From Histomonas meleagridis (taxonomy: Eukaryota > Parabasalia > Tritrichomonadida > Dientamoebidae): 64,000 bases of DNA. Shown piece after piece: positions 9,972-19,777 of this stretch. The notes under the pieces were generated by a model that was given only the letters and a program-made list of their open reading frames with translations, was not told the origin of the DNA and did not search any database. The translations under genes were made by a program, and so were the position numbers. Where the stretch lies: positions 516,690 through 580,689 of the forward strand of contig WSYJ01000025.1 in assembly GCA_020186115.1 (NCBI GenBank). Direction: 5' to 3'. Within the stretch, counting starts at the first letter, position 1, and each line of letters begins with the position of its first letter.

Positions 9972-11151
9972 TAGGGTGTTTTACCCCAACTGTAGTATCT
10001 CACGCATTTTTTAAGTTTTTTCAAATTTATTAATAAAAATGAAATGTTTATTAAATATACTCTTCATTTGTTTCGATAACTTTTTTAAGTCTTTTTTCCC
10101 ATTCGTCAAAAACGCTTTGCAAAGTTTCTTTCGGTATATTTAATAATATTGAAGTCACTTTTTCTTCAATTTCTTCTCTACTCTCATATTGAAATCCTTC
10201 CATTTTTCCTTTTACATACCCAAATAGGAAAAAGTCTGAAGGAGCTATATCTGGGGAGTAGGGGGGATGAAGTGCCCTTTTGAGCTTGTTGGAGTCCATA
10301 TATAAAGTTGTGAATCTCGACGTATGCGGTTTTGCATTATCGGCATGTACAGTAATTTTTCTTGTGTCATATTTAGGATTTGTACCATTCTTTTTAAAAA
10401 GTTTTGATAAAATATATTTTACATAATATTGTGAATTATATGTTTCTCCCTTTGAAAGAAAGTTAATAACTTTAAATCCGTGGGGATTCCAAAAAACCGT
10501 CAACATTACTTTTTTTTGCGTAATAGTCCTTTTGCTTATTGTACCTCGTGGTGTTCCTCGTGGTATCCATTGTCGAACATAATAATAATCATAATAAAAC
10601 TAGGACTCGTCACCTGTTATAAAATATTTATAACTGTTATGTCTTGCAATCTCTAATGTCTTTAAAAGTTGAATTGATTTAGTGACTCTTTGTTTTTTAA
10701 TATCTTTCGTCAGTAAATGTGGAACCCACTTTAAAAGTTTATTTTCATAGCCAAGCTTTTCAGTAAGATGCCTATATACAGTAGTGTTTGGAATCTCTGT
10801 TAACTTAGCTATTTGTCTTATTGAAGCATATGGAAATTTATCTAAAATTTTCAAAATTTTTAAATCAACATTTTTCGTCAATAGGGGTAATCGGTTCACT
10901 AATGTTAGGTGACAATGTTTGATCAAAACTTCTTTGTCTGAGGTATTTACATACTGTTGAATATGAAATACATTCTTCGCCCAATATGATCTCCATTTCG
11001 GTATGAAACGCTTTTGCTGACATTCCCTTCATCGCGAGATATATTGTGATTGATTTTTGATCAAGCTCCATTTAGTGTTTTTATTTATATATAAAATATC
11101 ATTGTATCTATTCTATATGAAGAGATACTACGGTAGGAATGGAACACCCTA
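9972..11151 (-). mobile_element. mariner transposon, complete with inverted repeats, TA target duplication
   Basis: 1,180 bp. The left terminus reads TAGGGTGTTTTACCCCAACT and the right, reverse-complemented, TAGGGTGTTCCATTCCTACC; both continue with GTAGTATCTC, giving about 30-bp imperfect inverted repeats. TA dinucleotides flank both sides (9,970-9,971 and 11,152-11,153). The size fits the trichomonad mariner family (about 1.3 kb in T. vaginalis). It carries one transposase gene, inactivated here. It is inserted in a decayed Maverick gene. Confidence 0.9.
10051..11071 (-). pseudogene. mariner transposase, inactivated
   Basis: About 97% identical by eye to the intact copy at 48,941-49,951. 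Two lesions break it: an extra A after the ITPIDE codons, producing an early stop (near 10,865), and a TAG in place of the tryptophan codon of the TGDESW motif (10,600-10,602). The catalytic DNAKPH and PSDFFLFG motifs are still encoded. The C-terminus is slightly longer than in the other copy because its TAG codon is sense here. Confidence 0.9.
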
Positions 11152-11457
11152 TATTATCAATAAATTTAAGATTCAAAGAATTCAATATGATTATTAAGTT
11201 TATCATCGTAAAACTTAACATTAATGAAGATAACACATTGTTTGATAGGTGTTCTAGTCTTTTTATTCATTTCGTTAATATGTCATGAGAATATTAAAAA
11301 TTAACAACTTTATATTTATCATTATATTCTAATTTAGTATACTTCTCAAATGACTCCATATTCATGTAAGAAAAAAAAAATATAATCATATATAAAAAAA
11401 TGTATTTTATTTCTACTTAAAAATTATTTGGTAAAGTTATAGTAATTCTTTTAGGTT

Positions 11458-12245
11458 TCATATATTGAATCTTGTGTGTTGATCTTTGATTTGACTATAT
11501 TCATTCCACATCTTATCAACATTAAAATAACTAGCAGGACTTTCTTTCATTAATCCATAAAAATCTTTTTTTGATATGCCTGGAAATAATATTTCATCAC
11601 TTAACGTCCTTTTTAGATTTTTAGGTATAAATCTTACAGTTTAGACACATATGATAACATTAGTATTGAAATGCCTTAATTTTTTAAGTAATCTCGAGAG
11701 ATCAGTTTCTTTAGATCTTAATAAAGAATGAGATGCAAAATCATCTAAAATCCATAACATTCTATAAGGATATGTCTTTCAGTTATTTTTAATTAACTTT
11801 AATGAAGCATACTTCAATAATTTTTTATTGTCATTACTATTGTTAAGATGGTGTTTATTCAATATTTTTGTTAACTCTTCATTTATTTCTTTAAAATTAT
11901 TGTTAATATACTTAACTATAGAGTTATATTTCAAAACACGTCTCATATATTTATTCAAATGATCTAATAAACCAGTATTCTTTATAGCTACAAGTTTACT
12001 TTTTTTAATTAATATTTTGAAATTATTTACTGTTTCATCGAATTTACTACTAGTCGAACATATAACAATTAATTCAAAAAATGGTTCTTGAAATATAACT
12101 TATTGATATGCTGCAATCTTTAAATATGTATAAGATTTACCTGATCCCATAAAAGCTATAAATACACATATACCATTTTTGAATGAAATATATTTCTCTC
12201 ATGTATAGGTTTAATTAAAGCATCATCTGATACATCCTTATTCAT
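11458..12245 (-). pseudogene. Decayed Maverick packaging ATPase (FtsK/HerA-like)
   Basis: Starting at an ATG at 12,245 (MNKDVSDDALIKPIHERN), one frameshift leads into a Walker A motif, FMGSGKSYTYLK (about 12,120-12,160). Further on is a Walker B-like strand, MLWILDDFASHSL (about 11,725-11,765). Several TAA/TGA/TAG codons interrupt it. A short A32/FtsK-like ATPase that pumps DNA into capsids is a hallmark of Maverick/Polinton elements. This copy is clearly distinct from the intact ATPase at 35,609, so it belongs to a different Maverick lineage. Confidence 0.65.
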
Positions 12246-12305
12246 TTTACTTATTTATTAAAATTTTCATCAATTTCTTTAAATTTTTTGTCTATATTTT
12301 TCATA

Positions 12306-12788
12306 CAGTGTTTCCAAAGACGATAGGTCGGTGTGGTGAATGTAAAATTTTTATTTATATCTAAGAGGAACTTTTTTTTTAAAAACGGTTACTTATCTTT
12401 TTTAGGAAGGTTTATTCATTTAATTTTAATATCCATTTGGGGCACCCCCATTTTCAGTCACATTTTTCGCAATCCTACAAAGTCCAGCCCTTCTATCTTT
12501 TGTGACTAATCTGATTACTTCTTTATCAAGCTCTCTAGTTCGTTTCGTTGGTGCACCAATTTTGTTCTGAAATAAAAACATATTATCACCTTGTTCGATT
12601 TGCATTTTTACTTTACGAATTAGATCACGTTCATGGCCAGTCAATTGGCGTATTTGAGAAATGTTTTTTCCATCATATAAATGATGAATGATTTCCATTC
12701 TGGCATTGACCATGGACATCGGCATTTGATTCATTGTGTTCACGCCATAACCGTCGTATCGATTGACTTATCGTTTTTGGAAACACTG
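12306..12788 (-). mobile_element. Tc1-like deletion derivative with inverted repeats and TA flanks
   Basis: The ends are mirror images: CAGTGTTTCCAAAGACGATA at the left and CAGTGTTTCCAAAAACGATA on the opposite strand at the right, each flanked by TA. CAGTG-type termini and TA duplication are typical of Tc1 elements. At 483 bp only the DNA-binding part of a transposase remains. It lies between the decayed ATPase and the gene at 12,823. Confidence 0.8.
12426..12743 (-). pseudogene. N-terminal helix-turn-helix fragment of Tc1-like transposase
   Basis: 105 residues containing two HTH-like stretches: YDGKNISQIRQLTGHERDLI and ELDKEVIRLVTKDRRAGLCR. This is the paired-like DNA-binding layout of Tc1 transposases. 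The DDE catalytic domain is absent because the enclosing element ends at 12,306. Non-autonomous. Confidence 0.65.
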
Positions 12789-12822
12789 TAAATATATTTA
12801 AATAAAAATAAAATATATGACA

Positions 12823-13400
12823 TTATAGGTTATCTTCATTTTCTTCTGACATAGCATTCATACTTATAATTATATACATTGGATTTAATAGATGTATTTC
12901 ATGTAAGTTAGCGTCTATTAATGTTAATTTTAAATGAGATAAATCATTAGTATTAATTTCTACTGCAAAATCTGCATTATTTACTATTATAGGATAATTA
13001 GCACTGAGACTATTATTTACTCTTAATATTATTTTTGATATATTGAGATTATTATTTAAATTTCTATGACTATTATTTCTAAGTTCGATACTATATATAT
13101 TATGTTGGTGTTGAATTAATTCATTTAGTGATATTATAAATAATTCACTATTAATATTAGTATATTGTTCATTCAAAGTATATTTTTAATTATTGATCTG
13201 TATAATATCATCTTTTTCAATTACTACTATAGAACATTTATAAGTTAATGATGTTATCATCATTTTAGATTTTCTAGTAGGTGGATCAGGGAGATTTACA
13301 TCAATTCTATTATAATGTTCATAATCATATGATAACATAGTATAATCAATTACATCGTTTGATATTTTATATAATCTTAGAATATGCTATCTTTGATTTT
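12823..13400 (-). pseudogene. Maverick-type hypothetical protein, one in-frame TAA
   Basis: The frame is open from about 13,400 (RLYKISNDVIDYTMLSYDYE), passes a proline-rich point (LPDPPTRKSKMM), meets one TAA near 13,188, and continues for another 117 codons to a stop at 12,823. The beta-rich composition (alternating I/V with N/D/S) suggests a structural protein. No family was recognised. The start is not defined. Confidence 0.45.
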
Positions 13401-13451
13401 TTTTTAAAAATAAATATATAAATTTCATTTTATTTATTTTTAATAAATATA

Positions 13452-13652
13452 ATGTTAAAGAGATTAGATACTAAAACAGTTAAAAATCTATATAATAAAT
13501 ATGGATATACTCTACCAGATTATTTCGAACATATAAATTCTACTATCAAATATTAAGTATTTGATGAGAGAAATAATATATATACTATATTATCGTGGTC
13601 AAGAGGAATCTATGAGCTGTTTGAAATATGGAATAATTGTGATTTCTTTTGA
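13452..13652 (+). pseudogene. Small broken ORF of Maverick style
   Basis: An ATG at 13,452 opens MLKRLDTKTVKNLYNKYGYT; one TAA follows the TIKY codons and the same frame continues as VFDERNNIYTILSWSRGIYE to a TGA at 13,650. Diverges from the gene at 12,823, as convergent/divergent gene pairs do in Mavericks. Function unknown. Confidence 0.35.
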
Positions 13653-14227
13653 TATAAGCAATATTTCGAAAATCTGTTTTAACAAAATCTTCAAAATTAG
13701 AAAAATTTCGGATACAGATATATAATTTTGAAAAATATATCATATTCATTTCATGAATTGATTTTCAAAATTTGATAGCTTCCATCTGTAATTGAATAGT
13801 TCACTCGGTGTCAGATAGGTAAAAAATTAAGAACATTGGTCACTTTTAATCCAATTTATATCAAAAATTCGTGGGGAATAGGTCCATCCTTTCGAGGGTA
13901 TAAAATAAAAATATCTTATCTCATAATTATTTAATCATGTTTCTTCTTATTATAAAATAGTTTGCCTATGTATGAAATAAATATATTTTTACTATGGAAT
14001 TCTAATTTCGTATTTTTCCAAAAAAATTTAAAATTTTAACGTTTTCATTAGAACGTTTATACTGATACCACCAAATAAAAAAAATAAAAATTTTTCTTCA
14101 AAAGTTAAATGTATATGAAATTTATATATATGTGCTAAAATAATAGTCATTTGTGCTTATTTGTTATCAATATTCAATGTTTTTAATAAATTTTTGAATT
14201 TGTAAATTTGGTGTAATTATGTCGTCT
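13653..14227. other. No gene seen
   Basis: AT-rich sequence without a sustained frame or a repeat that I could match elsewhere in the window. Confidence 0.5.
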
Positions 14228-14557
14228 TTAAGGTTTATATGAATATTTATATGCCCAACAATATAATAAATGAAAAATTTTAGAAAGTGGTATTTTTGCT
14301 GAGTAAAAAATACTTCCATATATAATACTTTTTGATTTGTGGCATCTTGGGCATATCCATTTGTATCCAAATCCTTTTGAAGAATCTCTGTAGATCTGCA
14401 TATCGAAATTACATTCTTCACACATCATTTGATTATAAATAACTCCATTCTGTAATGCAAATTGAATAGCTGCGTCTTCATTCGTAAAAAGCCAAAAATA
14501 AGAGAGAGTATTATCGATAAACGGGAAAGATAATTGTTGAGGCTGATTGTAATCCAT
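14228..14557 (-). pseudogene. Merlin/ISXO2-like transposase N-terminal fragment
   Basis: 109 residues with a zinc ribbon (MCEECN ... WICPRCHKSKS) directly followed by YGSIFYSAKIPLSKIFHLLY. That order, CxxC ... CxxC then an S-I-x-G-S-I-F-x-x-x-K-x-P-L segment, is the start of IS1595/ISXO2 and eukaryotic Merlin transposases. The DDE part is missing here; a related C-terminal remnant is at 58,390-58,988. Confidence 0.6.
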
Positions 14558-14889
14558 AATAACAAATAAATATTAAACGCATAATGCATACAATATTGAA
14601 TTATTATTAATATGAATAATAAATAAAAGCGTATACATAAAAAGAAAATTAATTTATTAGTTCAAGTCGATAATAATCAAATATTATAATCAGCAAAATC
14701 AATTAATTCATATAATATTTCATAAATAGCTCAATAAATCAAATATAATATATTCTATTTAAATCCAATTAAATTTCATAAAAATAATTTGTATAAATAT
14801 ATTTGTAATAGAATAAATTATGATTATTGATATCTAGACATCTAGCTCATAAAAAAATTAATAATATAATTTCATAATATAAAATGAAT

Positions 14890-15720
14890 GGATTTTAATA
14901 TATATTAAAAAATATATGAGGGTCAATTTTAATTGACTCACATATCTCTACATCAAATGAATAAATAATATTTTGAATAATATTATTTTATTATATAAGA
15001 TGTGTGTATTAATAAACTAGAATTAAAGTTTTTAAACTTTTATTTGATAATGAAAAAAAATTTGTTTGAAATTTTGGTGATGACCAAAATTTCATTGAGA
15101 AAGTTTGAAAAAAATCATGGTTGAATTTATGTCAATTTTATAATTAAATATCTCATCCTCATTTATTTAGAATATAAAATCATGTATGTAGTATTAAATA
15201 ATCTAGTTAGAGAAAATTATATATGCATAAGAAATTTAAAAATGATTTGTAAAAAATGCAAAAAAAGTGAATTTATCATACTTATTCCAGTATACTAATG
15301 AAATGGACGACAGTAACTTAATTGAGTCATTTACATAGATCTTCCCAAAATATTCATATGCAAGTACAAAAAACATATTATTTAAATATTAGGCAATACA
15401 TAAAATATATTTAAAAGTTTTCAAGTATGCTTTGTACTATATGGAATATGTTCGAAAGCTTATCCCATATAAATTAACTGTTGTTAGAAGAAATGAAATG
15501 GTACAACATTTAAATGAATTTTGAGAAATATTGATGAAAGTTAGAAAGAAGTTTCTTATTTATATTATAACAAATAAAAGTCTAATATTATATCTAAAGT
15601 ATGAAAGTTATAAAATTATGTTGTCAGCTAATAAAGTTCTCATTCGTAACTCAATGTTAATTTTATATGACAATTTATGCTGACAATGCTACTTGATGAA
15701 AATACCCTTTTATTTCACAT
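14890..15720 (+). repeat. Diverged 0.8-kb direct repeat, copy 1 (partner 25,130-25,930)
   Basis: Many blocks correspond in order with 25,130-25,930, for example the stretch around ATGATTTGTAAAAAATKC, ATGTTCGAAAG and GAAATGGTAC. At 15,460-15,640 both copies keep a related reading frame (PYKLTVVRRNEMVQHLNEF against PYRITVVRGNEMVHHSNKF) that then reaches a TGA. This suggests decayed coding DNA of one mobile element present twice. Confidence 0.6.
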
Positions 15721-16383
15721 TATAACAGCAGTTATTTCACTTGTTTGAGTAAATAGTTATAAATTATTAGGAAATATAATCATTTAAGAGAATTTCTTAT
15801 ACAAAAATCGATACATTAACTTTAAGGTGTTTTATATAAATTCAATTATATTATGATAAAATAAGATATTTATATATTCATAAAATCGAGATATATATTA
15901 TTGATATATGAATAGGGGGTAAATATAAATTGATCTAAATACCCTAATTTCTGGTTAGTTAGAAAAAAGTTCTAAAATATTATCTTATTATGTAGAATAT
16001 GTATATTAACATTTAATGCATCAGCATATTATAGTTTTATTTGTATATAATTTATTTTTCTTGCCCAAAAAATTGGGTTAATATTCGGTAAAGCTTACAA
16101 TAAAAACAAGCCTCATAATATATTGTAAATTACATAGTCAATATGTTTACGAATGTAAATATTCATATTCTTATGTTATTTATGGTGTTCAAATGTGTTT
16201 TCATATGTTATTTGATATTCTTATGAAATATATATGTTTTCCTGTTCATTTGCTTTTTTTCTATTATATACAATATATAATAAACCAAAATCAAATGAAG
16301 AGAACATAATGAAACATAAAAAAATGATAAATTATTATATATATTAATTGCTATTTATTAATCATTATTTTACATAAGTAATT
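15721..16383. other. AT-rich non-coding stretch
   Basis: No reading frame, hairpin or repeat could be supported. Confidence 0.5.
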
Positions 16384-16557
16384 ATAGGGGATACTGTTCA
16401 AGAAATAGAAGAACTTGCTTTTAATGAACAAAGTGCATTAACAACAGTATAAGTATCTAATTCTGTAATTTCTATTGATGGAACTTCATTTGACGAATGT
16501 TATAACTTGAAATCTATTGATATTGATAAACAAAATGGATTTTCATGGAATTATTAA
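16384..16557 (+). pseudogene. Remnant of BspA-like leucine-rich-repeat protein
   Basis: The plus strand encodes VQEIEELAFNEQSALTTV, a TAA, then SNSVISIDGTSFDECYNLKS. The AF-x-x-x-x-x-L-x-x-V and SV-x-x-I-x-x-x-x-F-x-x-C-x-x-L spacing is the BspA/TpLRR type of leucine-rich repeat, a very large surface-protein family in trichomonads. Only about two repeats survive. Confidence 0.55.
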
Positions 16558-16619
16558 GTGTTAAATGTCACACAATTCATAGAAAAATATAAAAAATTTC
16601 ACTATATGTTATTATGACA

Positions 16620-16885
16620 TGTATTATGAATAACATGGAGATAATACATTGAAAATAAACAATGAACAACAAATCAAACATGAGATAATATAAAAATTAA
16701 TGAATAAACATTTTATGACAAGAAAAATCATGAATATCCAAAAATAAACATGAGATAACATAAAAAATCATAGATAAATATCAGATAAAATGAAAAAAAC
16801 ATGAATAAACATGAATCAACATATTAAATAATGATATAATATGAAAAAACATTAATAAATATGAACATGGGTTAACATATAAAAA
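16620..16885 (+). repeat. Degenerate short tandem repeat around AAACATGAATAA
   Basis: Irregular iterations of AACATGA(G)ATAA(CA) words over about 260 bases, between the LRR remnant and the 150-bp repeats. Confidence 0.5.
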
Positions 16886-16902
16886 TGAGTGTTATGGACG
16901 GA

Positions 16903-17215
16903 AAACATTCGAAATTATTCAATTTCTGTGTAAAGTATTCAAAAAGTTCAATTGAATACATAAATGGTCCCTCGTATTTGAATTGACAAGGCTTTGTTTG
17001 GCTGTATATGCATACAATGTGAATTTTGTTTCTTTGCTGTTTACCAGATGGACAGAAAAGATTCGAAATTATTCAATTTTTGTAAATAAACTATTCAAAA
17101 TAATTTAAATGTATATTTGGTCTCTTTATCGATGGCAAAAGTGTCAATGAATTTGATGTGTCTACCAGCTGGACAGAAAACATTCGAAATTATACAATTT
17201 CGGTATAAAGTATTG
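16903..17215 (+). repeat. Three diverged about 130-150-bp direct repeats
   Basis: The block GAAAACATTCGAAATTATTC plus AATTTCTGTGTAAAGTATTC starts near 16,909, 17,056 and 17,176 with small changes. The spacers carry similar words (GGACAGAAAA before two copies). Origin unknown. Confidence 0.6.
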
Positions 17216-17358
17216 AATATCTATTACGATAAAACTCATAATAGAACAATGAAAGGTTTTGATCGTCATACATTGAAAAAGCAGTACTTGAACACCAATT
17301 TTTATATTACTATGAGAAGGAGAAGAATTAATAGCAAAACCATTAATTGAAGTACATG

Positions 17359-18146
17359 TTAAATTACTAAAATTAGTGTATGATTTAGTAGTGCATATTC
17401 TGCATGTGTATGAGTTTCAGGTGGGAATGATGTTGGTTTATTCTGGATATCATCATAATTAATTTTATAAAATTCAACGTATTATTATTAAATATTATTC
17501 TTCAAATATGATCTCTATTATAATTATTACTATCAAGAAAATCTATATATTGTCCGACTTCCATTACACCATCACTTTTAATAGTAGCAATACAAGATAA
17601 ACTTATATCAACATTATTATTACCACCAATACTATTACCAATATAATATCCATTATGATTATTTGCTATAAGACTTCCGTTAACGAATAAATCATTATCA
17701 AATATATTAGTAGTATGATTTTTTTATACCAAATTTTCTATAGAATAATCATTAATAATTTATATTTAATGGTTATTTATGCTAACATTATTATTTTCCT
17801 CATTAATTTTAATAAATTCTTCATATTAAGTTAATATATTATTAATATTACAAAACATTTGATTTAGATAAGCATTATTCATAATATTAGATTCTGTAAT
17901 AATATCATATACTAAAATATCGTTTATTAATATAAGACCTTTGATACTCAAATCTAAAGCATTAATTATTAAATGATTTCTTGTGTACGTAAATATAAAT
18001 GACTTATCTACACTATTTATTGTTAATAAACATATACCATTCGATAGATAATCTGAAGTCTTGCTGTGATTAGAATATACAACACTGTTTTTATTCATCA
18101 GAGATCTAACTATTGTTTCTAATCTCTCGTATTGTTGGAGTGTCAT
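17359..18146 (-). pseudogene. Decayed fibre/spike-like structural gene
   Basis: The minus strand starts MTLQQYERLETIVRSLMNKN at 18,146, reaches TAA at 17,826, continues in frame for a short stretch, and further on encodes IKSDGVMEVGQYIDFLDSN and DIQNKPTSFPPETHTHAEY. The VGxYIDF and NKPTxFPPxxHTH motifs recur in phage tail fibres and in fibre-like proteins of large DNA viruses and trichomonad Mavericks, where they mark receptor-binding spikes. Multiple stops and frameshifts break it. The order of fibre motifs is reversed relative to typical chaperone-containing fibres only if the C-terminus is truncated. Confidence 0.55.
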
Positions 18147-18184
18147 TTTGTTATATAATAAATTTATATTTAATACTAATTAAA

Positions 18185-18705
18185 ATGAGATCTGAAATAC
18201 AACTTACTACACATGCTTTTGAATTATCAATTGAAGAAAATTATACTGATTTTGATATAGAAGATAATGAAAAAAATTTAACTAATGTAAATAAAGATAT
18301 TGGCTATACTTCTCGATATCTTCAGCGTTGGTTAGAATGTTCTAGTCACTATAATAATGATGGTACATTATAATTTAATTGTATTTTAGATGAATCTCTT
18401 ATTTCAGTGTTTGGTAAATATTATGAACAAAAGAGTTACTATTTTCATAATATCAATTATATATATATAATCTTAGTGATAATTATGTGATTGAATTTCT
18501 AAAATTTTTGAATCAAAATACTACAAATGATGATATTAGTAAATTAACACGATATTTTACTACTAAAACTTATTATAATGTATGGGACAGAGAATATATA
18601 AAATTCCATGCATCATTTAGTGATAGTAAAAGAAAATTTATTGGTATCAAAACTGATAAAATTCGCGTCAGATGGAAAAAATCCTATATATCCTATTCAT
18701 TGTAG
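18185..18705 (+). pseudogene. Broken hypothetical ORF next to the fibre-like gene
   Basis: Divergent from the fibre-like gene with 38 bp between starts. It begins MRSEIQLTTHAFELSIEENY, hits a TAA at 18,371, and continues as NCILDESLISVFGKYYEQKS; after a frame change it runs to 18,705 (FTTKTYYNVWDREYIKFHAS). No recognisable domain. The tight divergent arrangement suggests both belonged to the same Maverick. Confidence 0.4.
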
Positions 18706-18849
18706 ATTTATTATACAGCTAGTATTTATGTATAACTATAAGAATACGATGATAAAATGAACTGAACAAAAATGACGGATTTTATTGTAAAGATATTATT
18801 GGCTCGAACAAAAATATAACAACTTATAATTTCATTTATGTCTTCATAA

Positions 18850-19720
18850 TATCTTCATTATTAATACATATATTCTTATATTTATCATTAACATGATATA
18901 TATGGTTATTATCGATATTTTTTCCAATCCAATAATCAGCTGATTAAATATTAATTTCTTTGAATATATGTTCTATCTTAAATTGTTTTCATTTATCTCT
19001 ATTATATCCTAACTCATATAAATTTTTATAATTTTTTTCAGATATTAATATGAAATTTACTTCAGAATAATATACTCTAGAGATCGAACTTTTAATATGA
19101 TTCATTTCATCATTAAAATTATTTAATACTGATCCTGCGTATTGAGGGTATGTAAAGTGTTCTCAAGAAAGGTTTTACTGTATATACATAATTTTCATTG
19201 TCATATTTAATAACGTATGGAGCGTATTCTTCAATATATTTATCAACATTAGTTTTCAATTTCTTACTAAAATTAGGTGGTCTTCATATAGATGTTCCCC
19301 AACAACTACTTATCATAAATTTTAATGTAGTAACTAACTCACCGTTATTTTTATTTATAGCTTATATTATTAAATTATATAATATTTCTATAAGTTGTTT
19401 AATTTCAGTATTTTCTACTTTAAAATTACCATTTTCATCAGGTTTATCAGTAGGTATTGATATAACAGAAGACATATAAGCTCCATCACAATTAATATTC
19501 TAATATTTACCTATTAAATGTATTTGCTGCCATATAATTTCAGGAAATATACATTCATTGCGTATTTTATTAGCTATATTACTATGATAATTTATATACA
19601 CCATTAAAACAACCATACTCATACATCATAATCTTTAACATTAAATCACTGTATCTATAATATTTAACAACATCTATTCTATGCGATGATTTTTTAGTTA
19701 TATTTGCATTCATTAAAAAT
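18850..19720 (-). pseudogene. C-terminal half of a decayed Maverick DNA polymerase B (tentative)
   Basis: Reading the minus strand with several stops gives NINCDGAYMSSVISIPTDKP, GELVTTLKFMISSCWGTSI (K-x-x-x-x-S-x-x-G, a worn motif B), YAGSVLNNFNDEMNHI, RVYYSEVNFILISEKNY (at the motif C position, where YxDTDS is expected) and QFKIEHIFKEI, like the GxFKxE segment after motif C in PolB. Order and spacing fit family B, but the catalytic aspartates are not visible, so the call is tentative. The N-terminal half appears to lie at 22,590-23,345 on the same strand. Confidence 0.45.
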
Positions 19721-19777
19721 ATTGTAGATCTTTATCTTTTAATCGATAACCGAATAATTTGATTATGTTATGTCGAA

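Larger units (their letters stand above)
9741..11365 (-). pseudogene. Decayed Maverick-type ORF interrupted by mariner
   Basis: On the minus strand the ORF starts at an ATG at 11,365 (MNMESFEKYTKLEYNDKYK), continues with frame changes through PIKQCVIFINVKFYDDK, is broken by the mariner element at 11,151-9,972, and resumes as SEISEKKLINISSSEVNN and NENYVGSPNENLNEKVNE before a stop at 9,741. The style (Lys/Asn/Ile-rich, adjacent to a packaging ATPase on the same strand) fits a Maverick accessory gene. No function can be given. Confidence 0.5.
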
